A stretch of DNA of 64,000 nucleotides from Actimicrobium sp. CCC2.4 (GCF_034347385.1 NZ_CP133777.1:2914001-2978000), one strand, 5' to 3'; shown: positions 17,462-27,010, counted from the stretch's first letter. Notes: a model not told the origin generated them from the letters alone. Numbers and translations: made by a program.

Positions 17462-17827
17462 ATGGACGACCGCTTGACTACCGACGAATACGATGCGCTG
17501 ACCCAGATCGGCAATGCCGCCCGCGGTGAGCGACAGAGCGCCTGCGTTGCCCGCAACTCAAAAAAACTCAATGGCTTGAAATTCATCAGCCACGCCCGCG
17601 ACGGCCAATTGACGCTGACCGAAAAAGGTCAGCAAACCCTGTTCCTGAAACAATGCATCGAAGGCTTGCGCGCCGTATCGACCGACGCGCTGGCCCATCT
17701 GTCGGCTGATGTTGCGCTGTTCCTCGGCAAGAAGGGTCACATCACCCGCGCCGATGACGGCACCTTTGCGATCACGCAGCGCGGCAGTGAATCACTGGCC
17801 GATATTGATGCGGCCAGCAAGCATTAA
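17462..17827 (+). CDS. Small protein of unknown function, possible winged-helix
   Basis: A 121-residue soluble protein. The ATG at 17462 follows a strong ACAGGAAACACC Shine-Dalgarno, so the longer upstream frame to 17282 is rejected. Two segments look like wHTH wings: KLNGLKFISHARDGQLTLTEKGQQTLFLK and a similar C-terminal KKGHITRADDGTFAITQRGSESL, suggesting an internal duplication of a helix-wing unit. I do not recognise a named family. It converges with the truncated rlmI. Confidence 0.75.
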   Translation: MDDRLTTDEYDALTQIGNAARGERQSACVARNSKKLNGLKFISHARDGQLTLTEKGQQTLFLKQCIEGLRAVSTDALAHLSADVALFLGKKGHITRADDGTFAITQRGSESLADIDAASKH

Positions 17828-17832
17828 CGGAC

Positions 17833-18459
17833 TTACCGGAACTTGTCCCTGCGGCCGGTCCTGATGTCGATCGAAAACTTCACGCCTTTTTCGGTCAGTT
17901 CGATCGCCTCAGGCGGTTCGTCGCCGGCCAGCACGCCGGACAATACCGGCAAGCCCTCGCCCTTGCGCAGCAGCGCGTCGGCCCGCTCATAGACATTCTT
18001 GCAGCCGGTCTCGGCCATCAGGCTTTGGACAATCGGCACCTTCCAGGCCTCGACGCCGGCGGCCTGGAATTCGCACACCAGGTAGCCTTTGAGCCCGCCG
18101 TACCATTCGACCAGCAAGCCCGACAAGCCATCCTCGTCACCACTGACCAGCACCACCGGCTTGGTGGTGGCGCCACTGCGCTTGGCCACGGCGGCCTTGA
18201 CGCGGCGCTTGATCAACGCGTGATCGACCGGTTCGTCGGCGTCGTAGCTCCAGATCCGCGCGCGGATTTGCGACTTGGAATTGTAGGCCGCGCGGGCGAT
18301 GAACTGACCTGACGAGGTATGCACCAGCGCCGTGATGCCGGCGGTCATTTTTTCTTGCGGACGGCCGTCGACCCGTTCGACCGCCGACGCGTAAATCCAC
18401 GGCTGGCGTTCTTCGAGCAGGCTTTTTTCCTTGCCTTGTTTGATGGTGATGATGAGCAT
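17833..18459 (-). pseudogene. Truncated RlmI-like protein (PUA plus EEHEE domains, methyltransferase missing)
   Basis: N-terminal half of a 23S rRNA m5C1962 methyltransferase of the RlmI/YccW family. The 208 residues contain the PUA domain (1-70: IKQGKEKSLLEERQPWIYASAV) and the central domain (SRAR-like IRARIWSYDADEPVDHALIKRRV...DGLSGLLVEWYGG). The frame stops after FSIDIRTGRRDKFR, exactly where full-length proteins (about 396 residues) continue with GxKTGxFLDQR into the SAM-binding domain. The remaining frame is open and well formed, so it may still be made as an RNA-binding stub, but it cannot methylate. ATG at 18459. Confidence 0.75.
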
Positions 18460-18607
18460 GAGGTGATTCCGGATAAGGTAACGCGACGGATGAGGTAACG
18501 CGACAAGAAGTGCCGAAGGTTCCGGCGAGACTGCGCAGTGTAATAAGATTTGGCGCGGACATCCATGCAATCATCCGACAATTGATTTTCCGCGCCGAAA
18601 GCGACCG

Positions 18608-21253
18608 ATGAGTATCCGACACCTGCAAGCCCTGTTCAATCCAGCCTCGGTGGCCCTGATCGGTGCCACCAACCGTCCCGGCAGCATCGGTAACGCGGTC
18701 CTGCACAATCTGGTGGCCGGTGGATTTGCCGGTCGCATCATGCCGGTCAATCCGAAACATCAGGTGCTGGCCGGTCTGATCGTCCGGGACGATGTCGCCA
18801 GCCTGCCTGTCATCCCCGACCTGGCCATCATCTGCACGCCGCCGGCGTCGGTGCCCGGACTGATCGCGGCACTCGGCGAGCGCGGCTGCAAGGCGGTCAT
18901 CGTGATGAGCGCCGTGAACAGCGATCAGCGCGAGGCGATGCTGCTGGCAGCCAAGCCGCATCTGCTGCGCATACTCGGCGATATCAGCGCCGGTTTGCTG
19001 GTGCCCGCCATCGGCCTCAATGCCAGTTTTTCGTCCGGCCCCGCCCTGCCCGGCAAGCTGGCTTTCGTGTCGCAATCCGGTGGACTGATGAATGGCGTGC
19101 TGGACTGGGCCACCACGCGCGGCCTTGGCTTTTCGAAGTTCATTTCGCTGGGCGATGGTGCCGATATCGATTTTGGCGACCTGCTCGATTTTCTGGCCGG
19201 CGATCCGGCCACGCACGCGATCCTGCTGTTCCTGGAAGATATCCGGCTGGCGCGCAAGTTCATGTCGGCCGCCCGCAGTGCGGCCCGCGGCAAACCGATA
19301 CTCGTGATCCGGGCCGGCCGCTCCGGCGAAGGCCTGCGCGCCGGCGCGTCGCACACTGGCATGCTGGCCAGTCCGGACAGTATTTACGATGCGGCGATCC
19401 GCCGCGCCGGCATGCTGCGGGTGAATTCGACCGAAGCGCTCTTCGGTGCAGTCGAAACCCTCGCACGGGCCAAGCCGATGCATGGCGAATGCCTGACCAT
19501 CCTGACCAACGGCGGCGGTCCCGGCATCATGGCCAACGACGCATTGCTCGGCTTGAACGGCAGGCTGGCGACGCTGACACCAAAGACCGTCACCGCACTG
19601 GCGCAGGTGTTGCCGGCGTCCTGGTCGCAGGCCAATCCGGTCGACCTCGGCGGCGATGCACCGGTCGAACGCTACCGCGACGCGCTGGCGGTCCTGCTCA
19701 ACGATGCCAACTCGGACGCGATTGTGTTTATCCATGCCCCCGGCGCACTCGTCGCCAGCACCGACATTGCGCGTGCGCTGGTGCCGCTCATGAAGCAATC
19801 ATCGCGCAATGTGCTGACCTGCTGGCTGGGTGGCGCAGCCGTGTCCGAAGCGCGCCAGCTCTGTTCAGCCGCCGGCATCGCGACCTATGACACGCCCGAA
19901 GAAGCCGTGCGCGGCTTCATGCAGATCATCGATTTCCGGCATAACCAGCAATTGCTGATGCAGGTGCCGCCGGCGCTGCCCGAACACGGCACCAGCGGAC
20001 GCCTGCGCGCGCAGGCACTGGTGCGCGCGGCGCTGGCCGATGGCCGCACGCTGCTTTCGGAGCCGGAGACCAAAATCATCCTGGCCGCGTATGGCATCCC
20101 GGTGGTCGACACCAGCACCGCTGCAACTGTCGATGAAGCCGTCCTGCAGGCGCTGCGGATCGGCTTTCCGGTCGCCATCAAGATTCTGTCGCCGCAGATC
20201 TGGCACAAGTCCGATGTCGGCGGTGTCGCGCTCGACCTTGAGGACGCCGATGCGGTGCGCCACGCGGCCCGTGCGATGCACAAGCGCCTGTGCGAACTGC
20301 AGCCGGACGCCGAACTACAAGGCTTTGCAGTGCAGGCGATGGCACGCCGGCCACAGGCGCATGAACTGATTGTGGGCGTGAGCACCGATCCGGTCTTCGG
20401 TCCGGTGATCCTGTTCGGCCAGGGCGGCATCGCCGTCGAAGTGCTCGATGACCATGCGGTCGGCCTGCCGCCGCTGAACTCGGTGCTGGCCGGCGACATG
20501 ATTGCGCGCACCCGCGTGGCCCGGCTGCTGGCCGGTTACCGCAACCGTCCGGCGGCTGACCTCGAAGCCATCAACCGTACGCTGATCCAGATCTCGAGCC
20601 TGGTCGAAGACTTACCGGAACTGGTCGAACTCGACATCAATCCGCTACTGGCCGATCGTCACGGCGTCATCGCCCTCGATGCCCGCATGCGGGTGGCCAG
20701 GCCGCAGCGCAGCTCGCGCCTGGCCATCCGGCCCTATCCGCAATCGCTCGAACAGGTAACCGACTGGCATGGCGAAGCGCTGACCATCCGTCCAATCAAG
20801 CCCGAGGATGGCGAGGCCCATGTGATTTTTTTCAATCAGCTCAGTGCCGGCGATGTGCGCTATCGCGCCTTCTCGAGCATCCGCCAGTTGCAGGAGCCGC
20901 AGGTGGCACGGCTGACGCAGATCGACTATGACCGCGAGATGGCCTTCATCGCCACGCGCGTCGGCGCCGATGGCCAGCGCGAAACGCTCGGCGTGGCGCG
21001 CGCCGTGGCCGATGCCGACAACCATGAAGCCGAATTCGCCATCATCGTGCGCTCCGACATGAAAGGTCGCGGCCTCGGTCGCCTGCTGATGCAGCGCCTG
21101 ATCGATTACTGCCGCAGCCGCGGCACCCATTTCATCATTGGCGAGACCATGTCCGACAACAAGGGCTTGCTGACACTGACGCAAAAACTCGGCTTCGTTG
21201 CAAAACCGGTGCCCGAAGAACACATCATGTCGCTACGCCTGGACCTCGGCTAA
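18608..21253 (+). CDS. Acyl-CoA ligase (NDP-forming)/GNAT acetyltransferase fusion, Pat/YfiQ type
   Basis: Large fusion protein of 881 residues related to the protein lysine acetyltransferases Pat/YfiQ. Domains in order: CoA-binding Rossmann (about 8-105, GATNRPGSIGNAV), succinyl-CoA ligase-like (150-300, SQSGGLMNGVLDWA), and GASHTGMLA carrying the conserved His of NDP-forming acetyl-CoA synthetases. An ATP-grasp domain (about 480-690, VAIKILSPQIWHKSDVGGVALDL) and a GNAT domain (about 720-870, RSDMKGRGLGRLLMQRLIDYCRSRG, the acetyl-CoA loop) follow. It likely acetylates lysines of metabolic enzymes such as acetyl-CoA synthetase, using a regulatory ligase-like part. Expressed alone and divergent from the truncated rlmI. 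Confidence 0.93.
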   Translation: MSIRHLQALFNPASVALIGATNRPGSIGNAVLHNLVAGGFAGRIMPVNPKHQVLAGLIVRDDVASLPVIPDLAIICTPPASVPGLIAALGERGCKAVIVMSAVNSDQREAMLLAAKPHLLRILGDISAGLLVPAIGLNASFSSGPALPGKLAFVSQSGGLMNGVLDWATTRGLGFSKFISLGDGADIDFGDLLDFLAGDPATHAILLFLEDIRLARKFMSAARSAARGKPILVIRAGRSGEGLRAGASHTGMLASPDSIYDAAIRRAGMLRVNSTEALFGAVETLARAKPMHGECLTILTNGGGPGIMANDALLGLNGRLATLTPKTVTALAQVLPASWSQANPVDLGGDAPVERYRDALAVLLNDANSDAIVFIHAPGALVASTDIARALVPLMKQSSRNVLTCWLGGAAVSEARQLCSAAGIATYDTPEEAVRGFMQIIDFRHNQQLLMQVPPALPEHGTSGRLRAQALVRAALADGRTLLSEPETKIILAAYGIPVVDTSTAATVDEAVLQALRIGFPVAIKILSPQIWHKSDVGGVALDLEDADAVRHAARAMHKRLCELQPDAELQGFAVQAMARRPQAHELIVGVSTDPVFGPVILFGQGGIAVEVLDDHAVGLPPLNSVLAGDMIARTRVARLLAGYRNRPAADLEAINRTLIQISSLVEDLPELVELDINPLLADRHGVIALDARMRVARPQRSSRLAIRPYPQSLEQVTDWHGEALTIRPIKPEDGEAHVIFFNQLSAGDVRYRAFSSIRQLQEPQVARLTQIDYDREMAFIATRVGADGQRETLGVARAVADADNHEAEFAIIVRSDMKGRGLGRLLMQRLIDYCRSRGTHFIIGETMSDNKGLLTLTQKLGFVAKPVPEEHIMSLRLDLG

Positions 21254-21336
21254 CGGGTGGACTTTGTGCGGCTGCGCACAGACCTTGCCAGCCCCGGCGC
21301 GCACAGTGACCGCTCCCCATTTTGAAAGGAAACACC

Positions 21337-21762
21337 ATGATCAAGAATGCATCGGCAGTCTGGCAAGGCGGTATCAAGGACGGTGGCGGCACGATTTCAA
21401 CCGAAAGCGGCGTGCTCAAGGAAGCCCCGTACGGATTCAATGCGCGCTTCGAAGGCGGCAAGGGAACCAACCCCGAAGAGCTGATCGGTGCAGCGCATGC
21501 GGGCTGCTTTTCGATGGCGCTGTCGTTGATGCTGGGCGACGCCGGCATGGTGGCCGAGCGTATCGATACCAAGGCTGCCGTCACACTCGAAAAGAAAGAC
21601 GACGGCTTCGAGATCACCGCCAGTCACCTGACGGTGGTTGTGAAGATGCCGGGTGCAGATGCTGCAAAATTTGCGGAGATCGCCGCCAAGGCCAAGGCGG
21701 GTTGTCCTGTCTCGAAATTGTTGACGGCGACGATTACGATGGATGCGCGGCTGGAGGCTTAA
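21337..21762 (+). CDS. OsmC/Ohr family peroxiredoxin-like protein
   Basis: A 141-residue OsmC-family hydroperoxide reductase. The two redox Cys are present: in GAAHAGCFSMALS (about residue 59) and AKAGCPVSKLL (about 125). The ATG at 21337 follows a strong GAAAGGAAACACC Shine-Dalgarno; an upstream ATG at 21322 lacks one. The family removes organic peroxides and is often stress induced. The sequence is closer to OsmC than to Ohr. Confidence 0.92.
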   Translation: MIKNASAVWQGGIKDGGGTISTESGVLKEAPYGFNARFEGGKGTNPEELIGAAHAGCFSMALSLMLGDAGMVAERIDTKAAVTLEKKDDGFEITASHLTVVVKMPGADAAKFAEIAAKAKAGCPVSKLLTATITMDARLEA

Positions 21763-21869
21763 GTAATAGTGAACCGACGGACGGCGGACCGCTTCCGCCC
21801 TGCGTCCCGTCCTTCGCGCTGCAGGGTAAAATGTGGGCCCGATCGTGCACGCGATCCCACCCCACCCTG

Positions 21870-22385
21870 ATGGCAATGTCCGACACTCCCGACCAGCAAG
21901 ACCTCCCCGACATCGATCCCGATGCCGATATCAATGAACCGCGCCTGTGGCGCAGCGTCGGCTGGACCGCGCGCGTGATCAAGAACGATGACGATGAAGG
22001 CTGGGCCGTCGCGATGATCAAGGATGGCGAAGCCGAACCGGCGCTGATCGGTCCGTGGACGATGGGCCGCAACAAGAAAGACCCGAAACCGCTCGATACG
22101 AACGCCTTCAACACGCTGGTCAAGACCGCCTCCGAAGTCTTGCGCCGGCACGAGCAGCAACTGCACGCGCAATTGCACAAGAGCGTGATGGTCAGCACTG
22201 ATACCGCCGAGTTCGAGGTCCTACTCGATATCGTTCCCGACGAAGACGATCCGTACGCGATGCTGACCGCCCGTGATGGCTATGGCGAACAACTCGCGCA
22301 AGTGCGCGTGGCACCGAACTTCAAGCTCACGCGAGCCACCGCCAGTACATGGATAGCCAACGACTTCCGCAAACCGAACCAGTAA
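21870..22385 (+). CDS. Protein of unknown function
   Basis: A 171-residue soluble, acidic protein: DEDDPYAM, an N-terminal Asp/Glu-rich stretch (DLPDIDPDADINEP), a central WTARVIKNDDDEGWAVAMIKDGEAEPALIGPWTMGRNKKDPKPL and a helical VLRRHEQQLHAQLHKSVMV. The ATG at 21870 (or 21876) is the first plausible start; the long upstream frame is non-coding overlap with the previous genes. It sits two bases before the helicase start, so the two are probably cotranscribed, but its function is not recognisable. Confidence 0.75.
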   Translation: MAMSDTPDQQDLPDIDPDADINEPRLWRSVGWTARVIKNDDDEGWAVAMIKDGEAEPALIGPWTMGRNKKDPKPLDTNAFNTLVKTASEVLRRHEQQLHAQLHKSVMVSTDTAEFEVLLDIVPDEDDPYAMLTARDGYGEQLAQVRVAPNFKLTRATASTWIANDFRKPNQ

Positions 22386-22387
22386 GC

Positions 22388-24655
22388 ATGAGCACCGCTG
22401 ACACGCCGCGCTATGTGGTGGCGGTGCGCGCGCTGTGCGAATTCACGGCCAAACAGGGCGACCTCGACCTGCGCTTCACGCCGTCGCCGACGGCGCAGGA
22501 AGGCATCGCCGGCCATGTGCTGGTGGCGGCGCGACGTTCCGACAATTACGAATCTGAAATCAGCCTGAACGGCGAGCACGGCCTGCTGCGCGTGCGCGGT
22601 CGCGCCGATGGCTATGACCCGACGCTGCATCGGCTGGAAGAGATCAAGACTTTCCGCGGTGACCTGGGCCGCATGCCGGAAAACCACCGCGCGCTGCATT
22701 GGGCGCAAGCACGCATCTACGGTTGGCTGATGTGCCGCGAGCGCGGCTGGGCGGAACTGACGCTGGCGCTGGTGTATTTCGACATCGCCAGTCAGCAGGA
22801 AACCGTGTTCACCGAGGTCATGACGGCAGACGAACTGGAACAGTTTTTTGTGCAGCAGTGCGCGCGTTTCCTGGCATGGGCCGAACAGGAACTGGCGCAC
22901 CGGCAAGCCCGCGACGCGGCATGGAGCGCGCTGGCATTCCCGCATCCGGCCTTCCGGACCGGCCAACGCGAGCTGGCGCAAGCGGTGTATCAGGGTGTGA
23001 CCAGCGCACGCTGCGTACTGGCACAAGCACCGACCGGCATCGGCAAGACCATCGGCACGCTGTTTCCGCTGCTCAAGGCGGCACCGGCGCAGCAGCTCGA
23101 CAAGCTGTTTTTCCTGACCGCGAAAACCTCCGGCCGCAGCCTTGCGCTGGGTGCCGTCGCGCTGCTAAAACAGGCCACGCCGACGCTGCCCTTGCGCGTG
23201 CTTGAACTGGTGGCGCGCGACAAGGCCTGCGAACATCCGGACAAAGCCTGCCATGGCGATTCCTGCCCGCTCGCCAAGGGCTTTTATGATCGCCTGCCGC
23301 AAGCGCGCGCCGCTGCCGTACTCGACGGTGCCAGCGGCAGCGCCGCGCTGCGCACGGTGGCGCTGGAGCACGCCGTCTGTCCGTATTACCTCGCGCAAGA
23401 TCTGGTGCGCTGGAGCGATCTGGTCATCGGCGACTACAACTATTATTTCGACAGCAGCGCGATGCTCTACAGCATGACGCTGGCAAACCAGTGGCGCGTC
23501 GCGGTGCTGGTCGATGAAGCCCACAACCTGATCGAACGCGGCCGAAAGATGTACAGCGCCGAACTGGATCACGGCAGTTTCATGCGGATGCGCCTGCTGG
23601 CACCGGCCAGCGTGCGCAAAAATATCGACAAGCTCAGTCGCTGCTGGACTGCGCTGCTCAAGGAAAACGCCGAGCCGTACCAGGTGCTGCCCGCCCTGCC
23701 CGACAAATTCGTGACCGCGCTGCAGCTCTGCATCACCGGTATCGGTGAATTTTTCAGTGAGCATCCGACCCGCATCGACGCCGACTTGCAGCGCTTTTAT
23801 TTTGATGCGATCCATTTTGCACGGATGGCCGAGGCCTTCGGTGACCACTCGCTGTGCGACATCAGCCGGCAAGACGGCCGCGATGCCGTGCTGTGCCTGC
23901 GCAATGTGATTCCGGCACCGTTCCTCGCGCCCCGGTTTGCCGCAACGCGCTCGACCACGCTGTTTTCGGCCACGCTCAGTCCCTGGCATTTTTATAGCGA
24001 TACGCTGGGCTTGCCGGCGACGACGGCGTGGATCGATGTGGCGTCGCCATTCACGGCGGCGCAATTGACGGTACGTCTGGTGAGCACGATTTCGACGCGC
24101 TTTCGTCAGCGTGCCGGATCGATCGATCCGATCATCGACCTGATGGTCCGGCAGTACCGCGAACGGCCGGGTAACTACCTGACTTTTTTCAGTAGCTTTG
24201 ATTACCTGCAGGCGGTCACCGCCCGGCTGATTACGCTGCATCCGGAGTTGCCAATCTGGCAGCAAGCGCGGCGTATGGATGACGCCGGCCGCGAAGACTT
24301 CCTGGCGCGCTTCGCCCCCGGCGGACGCGGCATCGGTTTTGCGGTACTCGGCGGCTCGTTCGGCGAAGGCATCGACTTGCCGGGCGACCGCCTGATCGGG
24401 GCTTTCATTGCGACGCTGGGCTTGCCGCAAATGAATCCGGTCAACGAGCAAATCATGCAGCGCATGCAACAGCGCTTCGGCAGCGGCTACGGCTACGACT
24501 ACACCTACCTGTTCCCCGGTCTGCAGAAAGTCGTACAGGCGGCCGGCCGCGTCATACGCACGCCGTCGGATCGCGGCATCGTGGTGCTGATCGACGACCG
24601 CTACCCGCGTCCGCAAATACGGGCCTTGCTGCCGCGCTGGTGGCAGCCGGAATAA
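22388..24655 (+). CDS. XPD/DinG-type DNA helicase with N-terminal PD-(D/E)XK nuclease-like domain
   Basis: Predicted 5'-3' superfamily 2 helicase of 755 residues. The N-terminal domain (about 1-170) reads GRADGYD...LEEIKT, the D...ExK core of Cas4-like PD-(D/E)XK nucleases. Walker A is APTGIGKTIGT (near 215). Four Cys typical of the XPD iron-sulphur cluster lie between KACEHPDKACHGDSC and HAVCPYYLA. The DEAH box is LVDEAHNLIERG, and the C-terminal motifs include QAAGRVIRTPSDRGIVVLIDDR. Related fused proteins are annotated as ATP-dependent helicases of unknown repair role. The fusion suggests processing of flaps or branched DNA. Start chosen two bases after the upstream gene. Confidence 0.9.
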   Translation: MSTADTPRYVVAVRALCEFTAKQGDLDLRFTPSPTAQEGIAGHVLVAARRSDNYESEISLNGEHGLLRVRGRADGYDPTLHRLEEIKTFRGDLGRMPENHRALHWAQARIYGWLMCRERGWAELTLALVYFDIASQQETVFTEVMTADELEQFFVQQCARFLAWAEQELAHRQARDAAWSALAFPHPAFRTGQRELAQAVYQGVTSARCVLAQAPTGIGKTIGTLFPLLKAAPAQQLDKLFFLTAKTSGRSLALGAVALLKQATPTLPLRVLELVARDKACEHPDKACHGDSCPLAKGFYDRLPQARAAAVLDGASGSAALRTVALEHAVCPYYLAQDLVRWSDLVIGDYNYYFDSSAMLYSMTLANQWRVAVLVDEAHNLIERGRKMYSAELDHGSFMRMRLLAPASVRKNIDKLSRCWTALLKENAEPYQVLPALPDKFVTALQLCITGIGEFFSEHPTRIDADLQRFYFDAIHFARMAEAFGDHSLCDISRQDGRDAVLCLRNVIPAPFLAPRFAATRSTTLFSATLSPWHFYSDTLGLPATTAWIDVASPFTAAQLTVRLVSTISTRFRQRAGSIDPIIDLMVRQYRERPGNYLTFFSSFDYLQAVTARLITLHPELPIWQQARRMDDAGREDFLARFAPGGRGIGFAVLGGSFGEGIDLPGDRLIGAFIATLGLPQMNPVNEQIMQRMQQRFGSGYGYDYTYLFPGLQKVVQAAGRVIRTPSDRGIVVLIDDRYPRPQIRALLPRWWQPE

Positions 24656-24784
24656 TTTCCTGCGAACAATGAACTAATTGAATGAACTAAGTGAAAGGCA
24701 GCGTCATACACAGTATGGCCGGTGCCAAGCCGGCCACGCCGCGAGGCTTCCTCAATCCGAACTTCACGATGACTGGATATCACC

Positions 24785-26323
24785 ATGCAATGGTCACAAG
24801 GCTATGTAGCGGATCTCGATTACCCGGCAGGTTTCTATCAAGAGCAAGGACCTGACTATCTCAATATCGCTTGCGTACTCAACGAAGTCGAGCCGGTCCG
24901 TACCGACCGGCCTTACACCTATCTCGAGCTGGGTTGCGGCATGGGCAATACGCTGGCCATCCTGGCTGCCGGCCATCCGATGGGAACCTTCTACGGCATT
25001 GACTTCATGCCCTCCCACATCAGCACCGCGCGCCGGATCGCCGGGGCGACGCACCTTGAAAACCTGCACTATCTGGAACACAGTTTTAGCGACCTGGTCG
25101 ATGGCTCCGCGCCAGCCTTGCCGCAATGCGATTTCATTACCCTGCATGGTGTCTACGCCTGGATCAGCCGGGAGAGTCAGCAACACCTCATCACGATCCT
25201 GAAGCGCCACCTCAAACCTGGCGGCATCGTCTACATCAGCTACAACGCGCTCCCCGGATGGAATGCCGACAGGACCCTGATGCGACTCATGCGGGAGTTT
25301 GCCGACGGGGAGCGCGGCGACAGCGCGTCGCGCTTGCGTAGTGCAACCCGTTTCATGGAACAGTTCGATCTGGAACAAGGCGGTGGCTTCAGTGAAACAC
25401 CCGCCCTGAAAAATTTGCTGGATACCTTAAACAAAGGCAATGCTGCCTACCTCGCGCATGAATACCTGCACCAGTTCGCAGAACCGCTCTATCACCTCGA
25501 CGTGGCACGCGATCTTGCTGCCGCCAAGCTCGATTTCATTGGCTCATCGGACCTGTGCGAGATGCTGCCGCGGCTTTACCTCAATGACGAGAAGCAGGCG
25601 GTACTGGAGAAGATTACCGATCCGGCCCTGCGCGAGACCGCGAAGGACTTTTTTCTGAATCGCAAATTCCGGCGCGATGTGTTTGTCCGCGGTGCCCGGA
25701 AAATGACTCCGACCCGGCAGGCAGAATGGCTGCAGACCTTGTCGGTGGCGTTGCTGAAACCGCATCGGCACGTCAACTTGAACAAGCTCCCGGCAGGCCT
25801 CATGGAGGTCTGCATCGACCAAGCCGGTTTCGCTCCAACGCTGGAAAAACTCGCTGCAGGCCCTTGTACGCTGGCACACCTGCTTGGCGCCGATGCCATG
25901 AAAAACCGGCCATTCCCGGCCGCTTTCGGCGTAATCCTGATGCTGACGGGGTCCTCACAAGCAGCCCTGTACGTGCCACGAACCGTCAATCCTGACGCGG
26001 CACAAAGGCTCAACGCTGTTCTGGCAGACGAGGGTCACCACAATGATCACTACCGGACCCTGGCGTCGCCGTTGACGGGCAGTGGCGTCGTCGTCAATCC
26101 GGTGGAGTTGCTGGTGGTCGGCGTGTTACGACAGCGACCGGAGGAAATCCTCAGTACCGTGATTGCGCAAGCCCGGGCCAGCCTGGCGCGACGCGGACGG
26201 CGTCTGCGCCGGGATGGCGTAATGCTGGAATCGGATGAAGAAAATCAGAACGAAATTGCGTTGTATGCGCGCACTGCGATGGAAGACAAACTGCCGCTCT
26301 GGCGGCAGCTCGGCATGCTGTGA
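24785..26323 (+). CDS. SAM-dependent methyltransferase with PF10119-type regulatory domain
   Basis: A 512-residue class I methyltransferase. The SAM-binding motif I is YLELGCGMGNTLAIL (about 40-55), with GIDFMPSHI as motif II and the post-motif region CDFITLHGVYAWIS. Residues 230-330 match the methyltransferase regulatory domain family (AYLAHEYLHQFAEPLYHLDVARDLAAAKLDFIGSSDL). The rest is a C-terminal helical region of unknown function. The substrate is unknown; relatives act on surface polysaccharides, peptides or proteins. Monocistronic, with convergent genes downstream. Confidence 0.88.
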   Translation: MQWSQGYVADLDYPAGFYQEQGPDYLNIACVLNEVEPVRTDRPYTYLELGCGMGNTLAILAAGHPMGTFYGIDFMPSHISTARRIAGATHLENLHYLEHSFSDLVDGSAPALPQCDFITLHGVYAWISRESQQHLITILKRHLKPGGIVYISYNALPGWNADRTLMRLMREFADGERGDSASRLRSATRFMEQFDLEQGGGFSETPALKNLLDTLNKGNAAYLAHEYLHQFAEPLYHLDVARDLAAAKLDFIGSSDLCEMLPRLYLNDEKQAVLEKITDPALRETAKDFFLNRKFRRDVFVRGARKMTPTRQAEWLQTLSVALLKPHRHVNLNKLPAGLMEVCIDQAGFAPTLEKLAAGPCTLAHLLGADAMKNRPFPAAFGVILMLTGSSQAALYVPRTVNPDAAQRLNAVLADEGHHNDHYRTLASPLTGSGVVVNPVELLVVGVLRQRPEEILSTVIAQARASLARRGRRLRRDGVMLESDEENQNEIALYARTAMEDKLPLWRQLGML

Positions 26324-26327
26324 GACC

Positions 26328-26341
26328 GGCCTGCGCAGGCC
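26328..26341. terminator. Palindrome between convergent genes
   Basis: GGCCTGCGCAGGCC is a perfect 14-base palindrome just after the methyltransferase stop and before the end of the converging pseudogene. There is no T-run on either side, so it is only a weak bidirectional terminator candidate. Confidence 0.25.
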
Positions 26342-26374
26342 ACGCGCAGCGTGCAAATACACAGGCCGGACAGC

Positions 26375-26945
26375 TCAGAAGTGGCGCTTGACCACTTCGC
26401 CGAAGGCATCGTCGGCCGACATGCCATTGCGCATCAGCGTGGTGATTTCATCGGAATAATCACCGATGGCCGCTGGCAGTGACTGGCGATTTTCCTTGTA
26501 GTACGCGTACTTGGCCGCATCGACCATGTCGGTCGCCTTGATGGTAGCTGCCGTATTGCGCACGCTGCGTTTGACGTTGCTGGTCTTGCCGACGTTGGCC
26601 TTGGCCTCCTTGATCTTGTCGAGCGAGAACGCCGCAGTGGCATTGACACCCTCGAATTCGTCGGCCTTCGGATGCAGCAAGTGGTGATTGCTGTCAAACG
26701 CCATTTTCTTGTCGGAGCTGTTCCAGACCTGGTAGTTCGGTCGCTGTCCGGGTGTGGTCAGGGCAAATTGCACCCGATCTCCGTAAGCGGCCATCTGGGC
26801 CATCACATCGTTGAGGAATTCAGTCGAGAGAGTATCGAGCTTGCCGTTCCAGCGTTTGCTTCTTGTCGTAGTCAAAGTACGTAGTTCCAAAAATAGGAGC
26901 AGGAACAAGTCACGGTATGCGCTGACCTGCAACTACTGGTTTCAT
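26375..26945 (-). pseudogene. Probably degraded gene of unknown function
   Basis: The well-formed part is leftward (about 26830-26375): TEFLNDVMAQMAAYGDRVQFALTTPGQRPNYQVWNSS to GMSADDAFGEVVKRHF, a soluble protein I do not recognise. Upstream the same frame turns to poor coding (LLLFLELRTLTTTRSKRW), whereas the +2 frame reads a plausible PIFGTTYFDYDKKQTLERQARYSL before a stop. That frame can be followed to an ATG at 26945 through an in-frame TGA at codon 12. I infer one frameshift near 26830-26850 and one early nonsense mutation. An internal start at about 26803 could still yield a short protein. It follows the 27011 gene in the same direction. Confidence 0.5.
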
Positions 26946-27010
26946 GATCGGTTGAACTAAATCCGTATGGCGCTATTATCGCCCGTCAGGATTCCAGCCG
27001 TAAGAAAAAG

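Noticed and set aside
18137-19798. 553-residue minus-strand frame opposite the acyl-CoA ligase/GNAT gene
   Set aside because: It is antisense to a well-conserved gene, is His/Arg/Gln-rich with no domain, and its end runs into rlmI in the wrong frame.
21198-21869. Extended N-terminus of the unknown gene ending at 22385
   Set aside because: The upstream part overlaps the ligase and OsmC genes in another frame; the first plausible start is 21870.
23165-24616. 483-residue minus-strand frame opposite the helicase
   Set aside because: Complement of conserved helicase motifs; composition typical of antisense GC-rich frames.
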